From Symbiodinium natans (taxonomy: Eukaryota; Sar; Dinophyceae; Suessiales; Symbiodiniaceae), in the NCBI GenBank assembly GCA_905221605.1, contig CAJNDS010002314.1:96501-111177 (forward strand): a DNA stretch of 14,677 bases. Reading direction: 5' to 3'. The notes under the pieces were generated by a model. The model did not search any database, was not told the origin of the DNA, and saw only the letters and a list, made by a program, of their open reading frames with translations. Positions 1 through 6,853 of this stretch are shown here, in pieces. The first letter of the stretch is position 1; the number at the start of each line of letters is the position of its first letter. The position numbers were made by a program, and so were the translations under genes.

Positions 1-45
1 ACCTGCTATACTGAATCTGCTTTGGCAGAGTACTTAAGGATATTC

Positions 46-60
46 AGGAGGAAACCTCCT
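46..60. repeat. Single hairpin AGGAGG-AAA-CCTCCT, copy 1
   Basis: Perfect 6-bp inverted repeat with a 3-nt AAA loop in the distal 3' UTR. Member of the GGAGG/CCTCC family. Confidence 0.85.
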
Positions 61-100
61 AATCTGATGCAATGAATCAATGAAGAAATTGAAGTTGGCA

Positions 101-115
101 CGGAGGCAGCCTCCG
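101..115. repeat. Single palindrome CGGAGGC-A-GCCTCCG, copy 1
   Basis: Perfect 7-bp inverted repeat around one central A; a variant of the same hairpin family. Confidence 0.85.
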
Positions 116-256
116 ATAAAGTACTCAGCACTGCAAAAGAGTGAAAAATAAGCGCGGCTACCCCGACACCCTACTGTGAGTCACTGCGTCCAGCACCCAC
201 GCACCAGCTGTTTAGCGAGCCGTACCTCTGGTGAGGCCGACACTCAGCGTTCCTGT

Positions 257-640
257 CTAGTGACGTCTCACACAAGTAACGCTAAACAACTGGCAGAGGG
301 CCGTAGGCAGAGCGCACCAAGGCGGCCTTGCACGTTCCAAGAAGGATGCCCAAGTTGGAGGCAGGGTAGCTAAGTTTGCGAAGCCTGACCTGGGACGCCT
401 TGCGCGGCTCCTGGGGCCAGCGCTGCGACAGGGCAAAATTACATTCCTGGTCGAGAAAATGTGACCCCAACTGACCGAACTTAACGAGGAGGTCTCACAT
501 AGGCACGAGTACTTTGCGAAGAGGGAAGCACCTGACCTGGGACACCTTGCACGGCTCTCAGGGCCAGCGCTGCGACAAGGCAAGGTTGCATCCGAAAAAG
601 TGACCCTAAGCTGAACCCACCGACCTGGAGGAGACCTCAC
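257..640 (-). CDS. Candidate small ORF in 3' UTR, copy 1 (127 codons, doubtful)
   Basis: A 127-codon ATG frame on the element strand, downstream of the main stop. The predicted protein is Arg/Ser/Cys/Pro-rich and internally duplicated (LPCRSAGPxSRARxPRSG occurs twice) because the frame spans a tandem DNA repeat. It matches no family I know. The same frame is open in all three copies. Of the ten base differences I counted among the copies in this frame, about five are synonymous, which is too few to show selection. It could simply be an open frame in a young repeat. Confidence 0.2.
   Translation of the reverse strand: MRSPPGRWVQLRVTFSDATLPCRSAGPESRARCPRSGASLFAKYSCLCETSSLSSVSWGHIFSTRNVILPCRSAGPRSRARRPRSGFANLATLPPTWASFLERARPPWCALPTALCQLFSVTCVRRH
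375..640. repeat. 3' UTR module 1, duplicated (period ~147 bp), copy 1
   Basis: Two imperfect tandem copies begin at CCTGACCTGGGAC, 384 and 531. They share CCTTGC-CGGCTC, GGGCCAGCGCTGCGACA and a terminal TCTCACAT/CCTCACAT. A 9-nt insertion sits near the start of the second copy. Confidence 0.85.
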
Positions 641-756
641 ATGTTCTGAAGTGCGCGCAGGGCTCTTTCAGATGCTTCAGGTTCAGGGACAAGAATGGGT
701 CAGCTTGGCCTTAAGCTACAGCAGGCAGAACGGTCTACTGTGAGAAACACTACCGG

Positions 757-782
757 GGAGGAAGCCTCCGGAGGAAACCTCC
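757..782. repeat. Double hairpin, copy 1 (module 2, first)
   Basis: Two 13-nt hairpins back to back: GGAGG-AAG-CCTCC, then GGAGG-AAA-CCTCC with no spacer. The junction CCTCCGGAGG is itself a palindrome, so alternative folds exist. Confidence 0.88.
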
Positions 783-922
783 GCATGTGAAAGTTTCACG
801 CAAGAGACTATACATCTTAGCACGAGATCATGGCTTTATTGCGCGCAGGGCAGCGTTCATGCCGAGTTGCCTTAGGCAACAGCAGGCAGATAGGTCTACT
901 TTAAGAAGAAAGAACACTGCTG

Positions 923-950
923 CGGAGGAAGCCTCCGGAGGAAACCTCCG
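923..950. repeat. Double hairpin, copy 1 (module 2, second)
   Basis: Same double unit, AAG then AAA loops, enclosed by an extra outer C-G pair that extends to TGC...GCA. It lies 20 bp beyond the stop codon of the large ORF. Confidence 0.88.
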
Positions 951-969
951 CATGCGAAGGTAGAGCGAG

Positions 970-3900
970 CTAGACCCTTACGTAGAAAGCCAAATACGAT
1001 CCCTGGCAAATTTGATCCGAGAGGAGCGTAGTTCGCCGTGGTGAGCGGTCATCATCTGCGAGATACGCCACTTCTTCTCTCAAAAAACCTGTCCTATAAT
1101 GCCCAGATCTCCAATCATCTCCTAGATGAATGATGAATGCATATAGTCGAAAGCTGACCACAGCGGTTGTCGTGCCATTATCTATAAACTCTGGAAGCTC
1201 CAGAGTTGTGTCTAAAACTTGAGGCCGATTTGTTTTCTCCAAGTGCTCAAACCTTTGGATCTGAATGCAAACCAGGTTCACTCCCGGGAGTAGCCCATAG
1301 GTGCTCCCCCTGTGCGCCCACTGAGAAATGGCTTGCTGTAGTGTGGAGAGGCCATCTGGTGGGTCAGGCAAGAAAAGAATCAAACCCCCTCTATCCTCTA
1401 CGCTGATTCTTTCCACGGGTGCTGTGATTTGAACCCTCGCTTCCCAAACATCTGCTGAAAGCACATGGGATCTCTGAATGATATGTGCTAGAAACTGGGA
1501 TGCATCTTCTTGCCTGGGTCTGAATCGCCATCCCGTCAGCAGAGGACGTAGCTGTCGCAGCCTACGAACATCCACACTAGAAGAACGACCCCCTACTGCG
1601 TCAATTTCCGTCAATATTTGTCTCAGATATGGATCAGAAAGAATACCCTCTGATGCAAGCGAGGCAAGGATATGCACTACTGTGTGTGCATAGCACAGTT
1701 GATGCGGATTATGATAGGCCAGAGACCAGGCTGTGACGGGCACTGACGAAGGTCTCCCCTCTGCTGGTGCGTCTCGCTGGGAGCTTGCTGGTGCCTGGTG
1801 AGACCGAATCCTACTGGTGGAGGAAGCCTCCTGGGAGGAACCCTCCTGCGCACGAATCCCAAGTTCCGACGTCACAGTGCCATATTCTATGTGTGGGTCG
1901 GTAGACTTTTTCATTGCTGCACTCATGGCATAGACCTGCAGCAGGACTACACACTGGTCCGCGTGGCGAACCGGAGGCATTCCTCCTTTTAGAAGCAGTC
2001 TCTTATGTGTGCGCATGTTGGCATAGACTGAGTCTGAGGCCCTGCCCAGAAAGCCTGGCGCGCTTTCTGAATGTGCTGTTTGACGCCCTTGTGACCGACT
2101 ATGAACTGCCCACAGAGGCTGCAGTAAGCCCGCAAGTGCTTGGTCACATGAGCCTTTTTGAGAAGCAGGTCAGGGTCTCTTTTCAATTGATCCTGAACAC
2201 TTGGTTGGAGCAGCAAGGCTGTGCTCTCCGCTCCTGAGCAGGACGATGATCGCTCCCTCAGCTCTGGAAGCTTTGAACATGTTCCCGATTCAACATGTCT
2301 GCGAAGCTGATGCATTGTGCGCAGCTGTTTGTGACATGCTGCACATTGCGGGAGTCCCTGCAGACTATGTGCGAAGACTTGGAATTTAGGGCCCAACTGG
2401 TTTGCTCTTTGGCCTCCATGCTTCACTAGTGTATGATGCTGCAATCCCTTGTTGCTAGAGAAACTTCTATCACATAGCGAACAGGGCACTGCATGATCTT
2501 CTTCGGCCAGAGCCAATTGCATGGATTGAAGTAGCTGCTGTTGGCTAATCAGCCGGCTGCGTAGACCCAGGTACTCTTGGATCGTTTGTAAGTTGCCTGT
2601 TGGCTTGGCAGCATCCATCGCATCCTGATAGTTCCTCATTTGCCTGAGAAGAACTTCCTGAGGAGTTTGGATCTTGTGGTGCTCAAACAGCTCTGTGGTT
2701 TCCATGCGACTAAAATGCTGATGCTGCTGAAAGATAGATCTGAGCATCCGAGAATTATGCCATGCAAGAGCGAAGACTCGACATACACTCGCCAGATCTC
2801 TAGTTTCTTCGCCTCGTCAAGGGCCTTCGTCGTGCACAAGATACTCCTAAGGAGCTCAAATTTGCCTTGGGCTTGAGAAATCCTGTAGTCTACTGTTTGA
2901 TCCTTGTAAGCACCATAGCTTAGTTGCACTCCTAGATAGGTCAGCTGATGATGAATCGGAATCTGATGCCCCGAGGGAAGAACCAAATGGAGCTGATTTT
3001 TTAATCGTTTGGTGTATTGCTTGCGGAAGAGGGATTGCTGAGTGCCTTGCACCATGAGCAGTGCCTTGGATTTCGCTGGATTGACTTCAAGGCCGACTTC
3101 CTCGAGGGATTGAAACAAAGCTTCAAGCCGAGTGAGTACCTGCTGCAGTTCGGCAAAGCTTGTAAAAGTTTCCTGATGGAGAAAATCGTCAGCGAAGACA
3201 GTGAGTATATCTCTTGCCTGACTGCTGCCAGGCCCCCACTTCTTCTCCATCCTGTCCATGACTAGCAAGGTTAAGGCAGACCACAATGCAGGAGCTAATT
3301 TACATCCCTGTTTTATTCCCGAAGAAGTAGGAACACTGAACTCAAGCCCATTAGTGCCCATGTTGTACGAAGTACAGGAGTGGAGTTGTACAACAAAGTC
3401 CTTAGTGGTTTGATCTATGTTGAGCTTGTCTAAGGCTTCAAGCAACTCTTGTCTGTTGACAGAGTCAAAGGCTTTGCTCAGATCGACGGAGACTGTTAAG
3501 GCCCCTGCCAATGGGAGCCTTCTCTGACCTTGCTGTGCCTTGTGCATATCCCGGCGATGCTCTTGGCGCATTTCCTGCACGAGATCCAGATGCTGACACG
3601 CTTTTGCAATGGCATCTCGCACCCCTCGCTTCCGAATATATGCAAACTGCGGCTCAAGCTGTGAGCGCTCTTGCAGTGCCGGTGCTATGCGAGTCTTGAC
3701 AGCACCTGCAATCACTTTGCCTGGAACACTTATTACTCCTATGGGCCTCAAGTTCTTCATAGCTGTAGCTGGCTTACCCGGCTTTGGAATCCATGCAATT
3801 CTGGGGTCCTTCAAGTACGGTGAGATATCTGACTGAGAAACCTCTGTGTTTATCAGATCAGCGATCTTCACATGAGCCTCAGGCGCTAAGCTCTTCCAGG

Positions 3901-4577
3901 CCGAGACCGGGGCCGACATGCTGGGAACCGCCTTGCCCACCGGAATTGTTTTTATTTGCTCGGCCACCTGGCGAGGCATGAAACAGCCTCTCGTGTCTGG
4001 CTGCCACCGGATCCAGGGGAGATCCCTTGGAGAAGATGTGACTCGAATACTCTAGCATCGCACTTGCCGAGGCCTTCGCATCTAGGGGCTCACCTGCTGA
4101 ATCCCTGAGATTGACCCTTTGAGCAGGTTTCCATGGGGCCAGCTTTCTAAGGGCTTGGGACAGTTTGTGAGACTGCTGTCTCTTGTCCTCTTGGGCTTGA
4201 AGAAGGAGCCTCTCCTGCTTTTCAAGTTTTCTTTGCTTCTGCAACTTTTTGAAAGATTGGGCCTCTGTCTTTATGTCGCTGATTAGCTGTTGGCACTCAG
4301 GAGACTGCCCATTACCGGATCGCTTGTGCTCCTGAATTTGGCGCACCTTTTTCCAGTAAGCCTGCTGAATGGGCCCTGCAACTGGCTGAGCCTTGCGAGG
4401 CGGTGGAAATTGCTCAGCAGTGACTCGAACCATCGTCCTGTCGATCGATTGCCAAGAGTTCTGCTCAGCCACACTCTTGACTACTTCAGCTGTTAGGTGC
4501 TTGGAATAAGCCTGCCAGTCTTCATCTTTTCGTCTAAAGCTGGCATCAAGTGCAGTGGCATCAAAGGGCTTTGGTTT
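970..4577 (-). pseudogene. Broken LINE polyprotein, copy 1
   Basis: This is the counterpart of the copy 2 ORF from the stop codon up to the 100-N gap. Counting from the C-terminus: the USP domain (970-~1745) is intact with Cys, His and Asp. A 25-nt loss at 1976/1977 plus 2 nt lost near 1988 keep the frame overall but delete both cysteines of finger 4. One C is missing near 2040 (GGCCCT versus GGCCCCT), which shifts the frame. A 49-nt deletion at 2755/2756 removes sequence just after the RT and shifts the frame. Three small indels at about 3970-3995, net +1, shift it again between the coiled-coil linker and the RT. The RT A, B and C boxes survive. The endonuclease part is lost in the gap, not shown to be deleted. 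No single polyprotein can be made from this copy. Confidence 0.9.
1819..1846. repeat. Double hairpin inside the ORF, copy 1
   Basis: GGAGG-AAG-CCTCC and GGAGG-AAC-CCTCC separated by 2 nt. The sequence is coding on the minus strand, in the low-complexity linker between finger 4 and the USP domain, where it gives QEGSSQEASS. Confidence 0.85.
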
Positions 4578-4677
4578 NNNNNNNNNNNNNNNNNNNNNNN
4601 NNNNNNNNNNNNNNNNNNNNNNNNNNNNNNNNNNNNNNNNNNNNNNNNNNNNNNNNNNNNNNNNNNNNNNNNNNNNN
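4578..4677. other. Assembly gap (100 N)
   Basis: Exactly 100 undetermined bases, which looks like a fixed-size scaffold gap. By alignment, the flanks correspond to 9763 and 10947 in copy 2, so the missing sequence is expected to be about 1,183 bp: most of the endonuclease domain, the N-terminus and the (AAC)n tract. Confidence 0.97.
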
Positions 4678-5039
4678 TGCACTCACTGCCAGAATCAGCA
4701 TGTGGACCTCTGATCACTTTGGATCCTCGGCACGTCGGCTACTCTGTATCCGCCTTGGGAGCTCCAGCAGTCTTTGCTAGTTCGTACTTCACGCCCCTCA
4801 GGGCTGCTGAAGGATTGTTGTGCACAGCTATGTTCGAGTATGTGGAATGCATCCGCCCCTCAGGGCTGCGATAGCGCTGTGCTGGCTGGACACCCTACGA
4901 CCGCCTCCTACTGGCTCACCTGCACCCGCGACTGCTGCAGTGCCGGCTGGCCCCGATGTTGTTGCAGGCTATAGCTGTGCGCTAGCTGAGTTTGGTGTGA
5001 TTAAGGCGGGCAAGTGTGATATAGAAGGTCTCACCCGCC
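4678..5039 (-). other. 5' UTR of LINE copy 1
   Basis: Non-coding leader of copy 1, equivalent to 10947-11311 of copy 2 and differing by a few substitutions and 1-2 nt indels. It contains a duplicated 16-bp motif (4792-4807 and 4854-4869) and the terminal hairpin. LINE promoters usually sit in this region, but I recognise no specific promoter motif. No ORF of note on the element strand. Confidence 0.7.
4792..4869. repeat. Pair of 16-bp direct repeats in the 5' UTR, copy 1
   Basis: CGCCCCTCAGGGCTGC occurs at 4792-4807 and 4854-4869, 62 bp apart. The core CCCT-C-AGGG is an odd palindrome. Possible regulatory pair; no known factor site recognised. Confidence 0.6.
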
Positions 5040-5041
5040 TT
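5003..5041 (-). repeat. Terminal hairpin at the 5' end of copy 1 and element junction
   Basis: AAGGCGGG (5003-5010) pairs with CCCGCCTT (5034-5041) over a 23-nt loop. On the element strand, the stem GGCGGG/CCCGCC starts immediately after the A run that ends copy 2. It would form a hairpin at the very 5' end of the element RNA, or mark the copy boundary. Confidence 0.65.
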
Positions 5042-5050
5042 TTTTATTTC
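5040..5050 (-). promoter_or_regulatory. Putative 3' end and polyadenylation-like tail of copy 2
   Basis: The element strand reads GAAATAAAAAA here: an AATAAA-like hexamer merged with a short A run, immediately before the 5' GGCGGG of copy 1. Its use as a poly(A) signal is an inference. Confidence 0.45.
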
Positions 5051-5153
5051 ACAGTCCGGCCTTTTGGACTTCGAGAGGATCGCTTCCTCCAGATTGCCAG
5101 GTCTCACTACCTGCTATACTGAATCTGCTTTGGCAGAGTTCTTAAGGATATTC

Positions 5154-5168
5154 AGGAGGAAACCTCCT
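5154..5168. repeat. Single hairpin AGGAGG-AAA-CCTCCT, copy 2
   Basis: Same site and sequence as 46-60. Confidence 0.85.
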
Positions 5169-5208
5169 AATCTGATGCAATGAATCAATGAAGAAATTGA
5201 AGTTGGCA

Positions 5209-5223
5209 CGGAGGCAGCCTCCG
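5209..5223. repeat. Single palindrome CGGAGGC-A-GCCTCCG, copy 2
   Basis: Same site and sequence as 101-115. Confidence 0.85.
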
Positions 5224-5366
5224 ATATCAAGTACTCAGCACTGCAAAAGAGTGAAAAATAAGCGCGGCTACCCCGACACCCTACTGTGAGTCACTGCGTC
5301 CAGCACCCACGCACCAGCTGTTTAGCGAGCCGTACCTCTGGTGAGGCCGACACTCAGCGTTCCTGT

Positions 5367-5750
5367 CTAGTGACGTCTCACACAGGTAACGCTAAACAAC
5401 TGGCAGAGGGCCGTAGGCAGAGCGCACCAAGGCGGCCTTGCACGTTCCAAGAAGGATGCCCAAGTTGGAGGCAGGGTAGCTAAGTTTGCGAAGCCTGACC
5501 TGGGACGCCTTGCGCGGCTCCTGGGGCCAGCGCTGCGACAGGGCAAAATTGCATTCCTGGTCGAGAAAATGTGACCCCAACTGACCGAACTTAACGAGGA
5601 GGTCTCACATAGGCACGAGTACTTTGCGAAGAGGGAAGCACCTGACCTGGGACACCTTGCACGGCTCTCGGGGCCAGCGCTGCGACAAGGCAAGGTTGCA
5701 TCCGAAAAAGTAACCCTAAGCTGAACCCACCGACCTGGAGGAGACCTCAC
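5367..5750 (-). CDS. Candidate small ORF in 3' UTR, copy 2 (127 codons, doubtful)
   Basis: Same frame as at 257-640, with one amino-acid change (NAIL for NVIL) and three synonymous base changes. Arg-rich, with an internally duplicated peptide and no recognised domain. The main argument for a real gene is that it stays open; the high similarity of the copies weakens that argument. Confidence 0.2.
   Translation of the reverse strand: MRSPPGRWVQLRVTFSDATLPCRSAGPESRARCPRSGASLFAKYSCLCETSSLSSVSWGHIFSTRNAILPCRSAGPRSRARRPRSGFANLATLPPTWASFLERARPPWCALPTALCQLFSVTCVRRH
5485..5750. repeat. 3' UTR module 1, duplicated, copy 2
   Basis: Same duplicated module as in copy 1; the CCTGACCTGGGAC starts are at 5494 and 5641. 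Confidence 0.85.
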
Positions 5751-5866
5751 ATGTTCTGAAGTGCGCGCAGGGCTCTTTCCGATGCTTCAGGTTCAGGGAC
5801 AAGAATGGGTCAGCTTGGCCTTAAGCTACAGCAGGCAGAACGGTCTACTGTGAGAAACACTACCGG

Positions 5867-5892
5867 GGAGGAAGCCTCCGGAGGAAACCTCC
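5867..5892. repeat. Double hairpin, copy 2 (module 2, first)
   Basis: Identical to 757-782. Confidence 0.88.
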
Positions 5893-6032
5893 GCATGTGA
5901 AAGTTTCACGCAAGAGACTATACATCTTAGCACGAGATCATGGCTTTATTGCGCGCAGGGCAGCGTTCATGCCGAGTTGCCTTAGGCAACAGCAGGCAGA
6001 TAGGTCTACGTTAAGAAGAAAGAACACTGCTG

Positions 6033-6060
6033 CGGAGGAAGCCTCCGGAGGAAACCTCCG
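6033..6060. repeat. Double hairpin, copy 2 (module 2, second)
   Basis: Identical to 923-950. Confidence 0.88.
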
Positions 6061-6079
6061 CATGCGAAGGTAGAGCGAG

Positions 6080-6853
6080 CTAGACCCTTACGTAGAAAGC
6101 CAAATACGATCCCTGGCAAATTTGATCCGAGAGGAGCGTAGTTCGCCGTGGTGAGCGGTCATCATCTGCGAGATACGCCACTTCTTCTCTCAAAAAACCT
6201 GTCCTATAATGCCCAGATCTCCAATCATCTCCTAGATGAATGATGAATGCATATAGTCGAAAGCTGACCACAGCGGTTGTCGTGCCATTATCTATAAACT
6301 CTGGAAGCTCCAGAGTTGTGTCTAAAACTTGAGGCCGATTTGTTTTCTCCAAGTACTCAAACCTTTGGATCTGAATGCAAACCAGGTTCACTCCCGGGAG
6401 TAGCCCATAGGTGCTCCCCCTGTGCGCCCACTGAGAAATGGCTTGCTGTAGTGTGGAGAGGCCATCTGGTGGGTCAGGCAAGAAAAGAATCAAACCCGCT
6501 CTATCCTCTACGCTGATTCTTTCCACGGGTGCTGTGATTTGAACCCTCGCTTCCCAAACATCTGCTGAAAGCACTTGGGATCTCTGAATGATATGTGCTA
6601 GAAATTGGGATGCATCTTCTTGCCTGGGTCTGAATCGCCATCCCGTCAGCAGAGGACGTAGCTGTCGCAGCCTACGAACATCCACACTAGAAGAACGACC
6701 CCCTACTGCGTCAATTTCCGTCAATATTTGTCTCAGATATGGATCAGAAAGAATACCCTCTGATGCAAGCGAGGCAAGGATATGCACTACTGTGTGTGCA
6801 TAGCACAGTTGATGCGGATTATGATAGGCCAGAGACCAGGCTGTGACGGGCAC
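6080..6853 (-). other. USP-like deubiquitinase (peptidase C19) domain of copy 2
   Basis: The C-terminal ~257 residues carry the ubiquitin-specific protease signature in order. The Cys box reads NPHQLCYAHTVVHIL, with Asn1378 five residues before Cys1383, the position of the oxyanion-hole Asn in USPs. RQEDASQFL (1443-1451) matches the QQDAxEFL box. LVCIQIQRF (1523-1531) matches the LxIxLKRF strand. LYAFIIHLG through SGHYRTGF (around 1567-1586) is the His box, with His1581. Asp1598 lies 17 residues later, at the expected third catalytic position. GSYLAFYVR at the end matches the terminal aYxLfYxR strand. At about 260 aa it is shorter than most USPs, and I see no zinc-ribbon insert in the fingers region. 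All catalytic residues are also present in copies 1 and 3. Ubiquitin, or a ubiquitin-like protein, is the inferred substrate. Confidence 0.85.

Larger units (their letters stand above)
653..960. repeat. 3' UTR module 2, duplicated and hairpin-bearing, copy 1
   Basis: Two diverged copies start at GCGCGCAGGGC (653 and 841). Each continues through a CCTTA-GC-ACAGCAGGCAGA-GGTCTACT segment and ends in a double hairpin followed by GCATG. The second copy ends just before the stop codon of the large ORF. Confidence 0.8.
1..969 (-). other. 3' UTR of LINE copy 1
   Basis: Non-coding 3' region, entered from the stop codon at 970. It is built from two pairs of imperfect duplicated modules and carries four hairpin sites. 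The only long element-strand frame is the 127-codon one at 257-640, listed separately. The terminal ~67 nt, by analogy with copy 2, lie beyond the left window edge. Confidence 0.7.
1..5039 (-). mobile_element. LINE copy 1, decayed and gapped (3' tip outside the window)
   Basis: This is a non-LTR retrotransposon read on the minus strand: its 5' end is near 5039 and its 3' end runs off the left edge. It aligns along its whole length with copy 2 at roughly 98% by eye, apart from small indels and the 100-N gap. The gap replaces what is 1,183 bp in copy 2, so the true copy would be about 6.2 kb. The right boundary is placed where an oligo(T) run on the plus strand (the A-tail of copy 2) meets GGCGGG on the minus strand. 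That boundary is inferred, because no solitary copy is present for comparison. The large ORF is broken by at least three frame-changing indels, so this copy is unlikely to be autonomous. Confidence 0.85.
5763..6070. repeat. 3' UTR module 2, duplicated, copy 2
   Basis: Same pair of diverged modules; GCGCGCAGGGC starts at 5763 and 5951, each ending in a double hairpin. Confidence 0.8.
5040..6079 (-). other. 3' UTR of LINE copy 2
   Basis: About 1,040 nt from the TAG to the inferred A-rich 3' end. It has the same modules and hairpins as copy 1. The minus-strand end reads GTGAAATAAAAAA, which contains an AATAAA-like signal and a short A run, consistent with the end of a LINE transcript. Confidence 0.7.

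Noticed and set aside
176-373. Plus-strand 65-codon frame repeated at 5286-5483 and 11593-11790
   Set aside because: It lies antisense to the element in a repeat region, matches nothing I recognise, and recurs only because the whole unit recurs.
490-640. Repeated GGTCTCAC / GTGAGACC words across the UTRs as a regulatory site
   Set aside because: The occurrences in module 1 are explained by that module's duplication, and the remaining ones near the junction are too few and too short to call.
46-950. CRISPR-like array, because of the recurrent short palindromes
   Set aside because: Spacing is irregular, two sites lie in coding sequence, there are no uniform spacers, and there are no cas genes.
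1206-4496. Many plus-strand frames of 60-86 codons opposite the large ORF, repeated in copies 2 and 3
   Set aside because: They are antisense shadows of the well-supported LINE reading frame, with no domain of their own.
970-4682. Four separate overlapping genes in copy 1
   Set aside because: Alignment with copy 2 shows they are pieces of one ORF separated by indels; the unusual ends of each piece are frameshifted tails.
5003-5050. Rho-independent terminator on the plus strand (GC stem followed by T6)
   Set aside because: The shape fits, but the loop is 23 nt, the content is eukaryotic, and the T run is better explained as the A tail of the neighbouring LINE copy.
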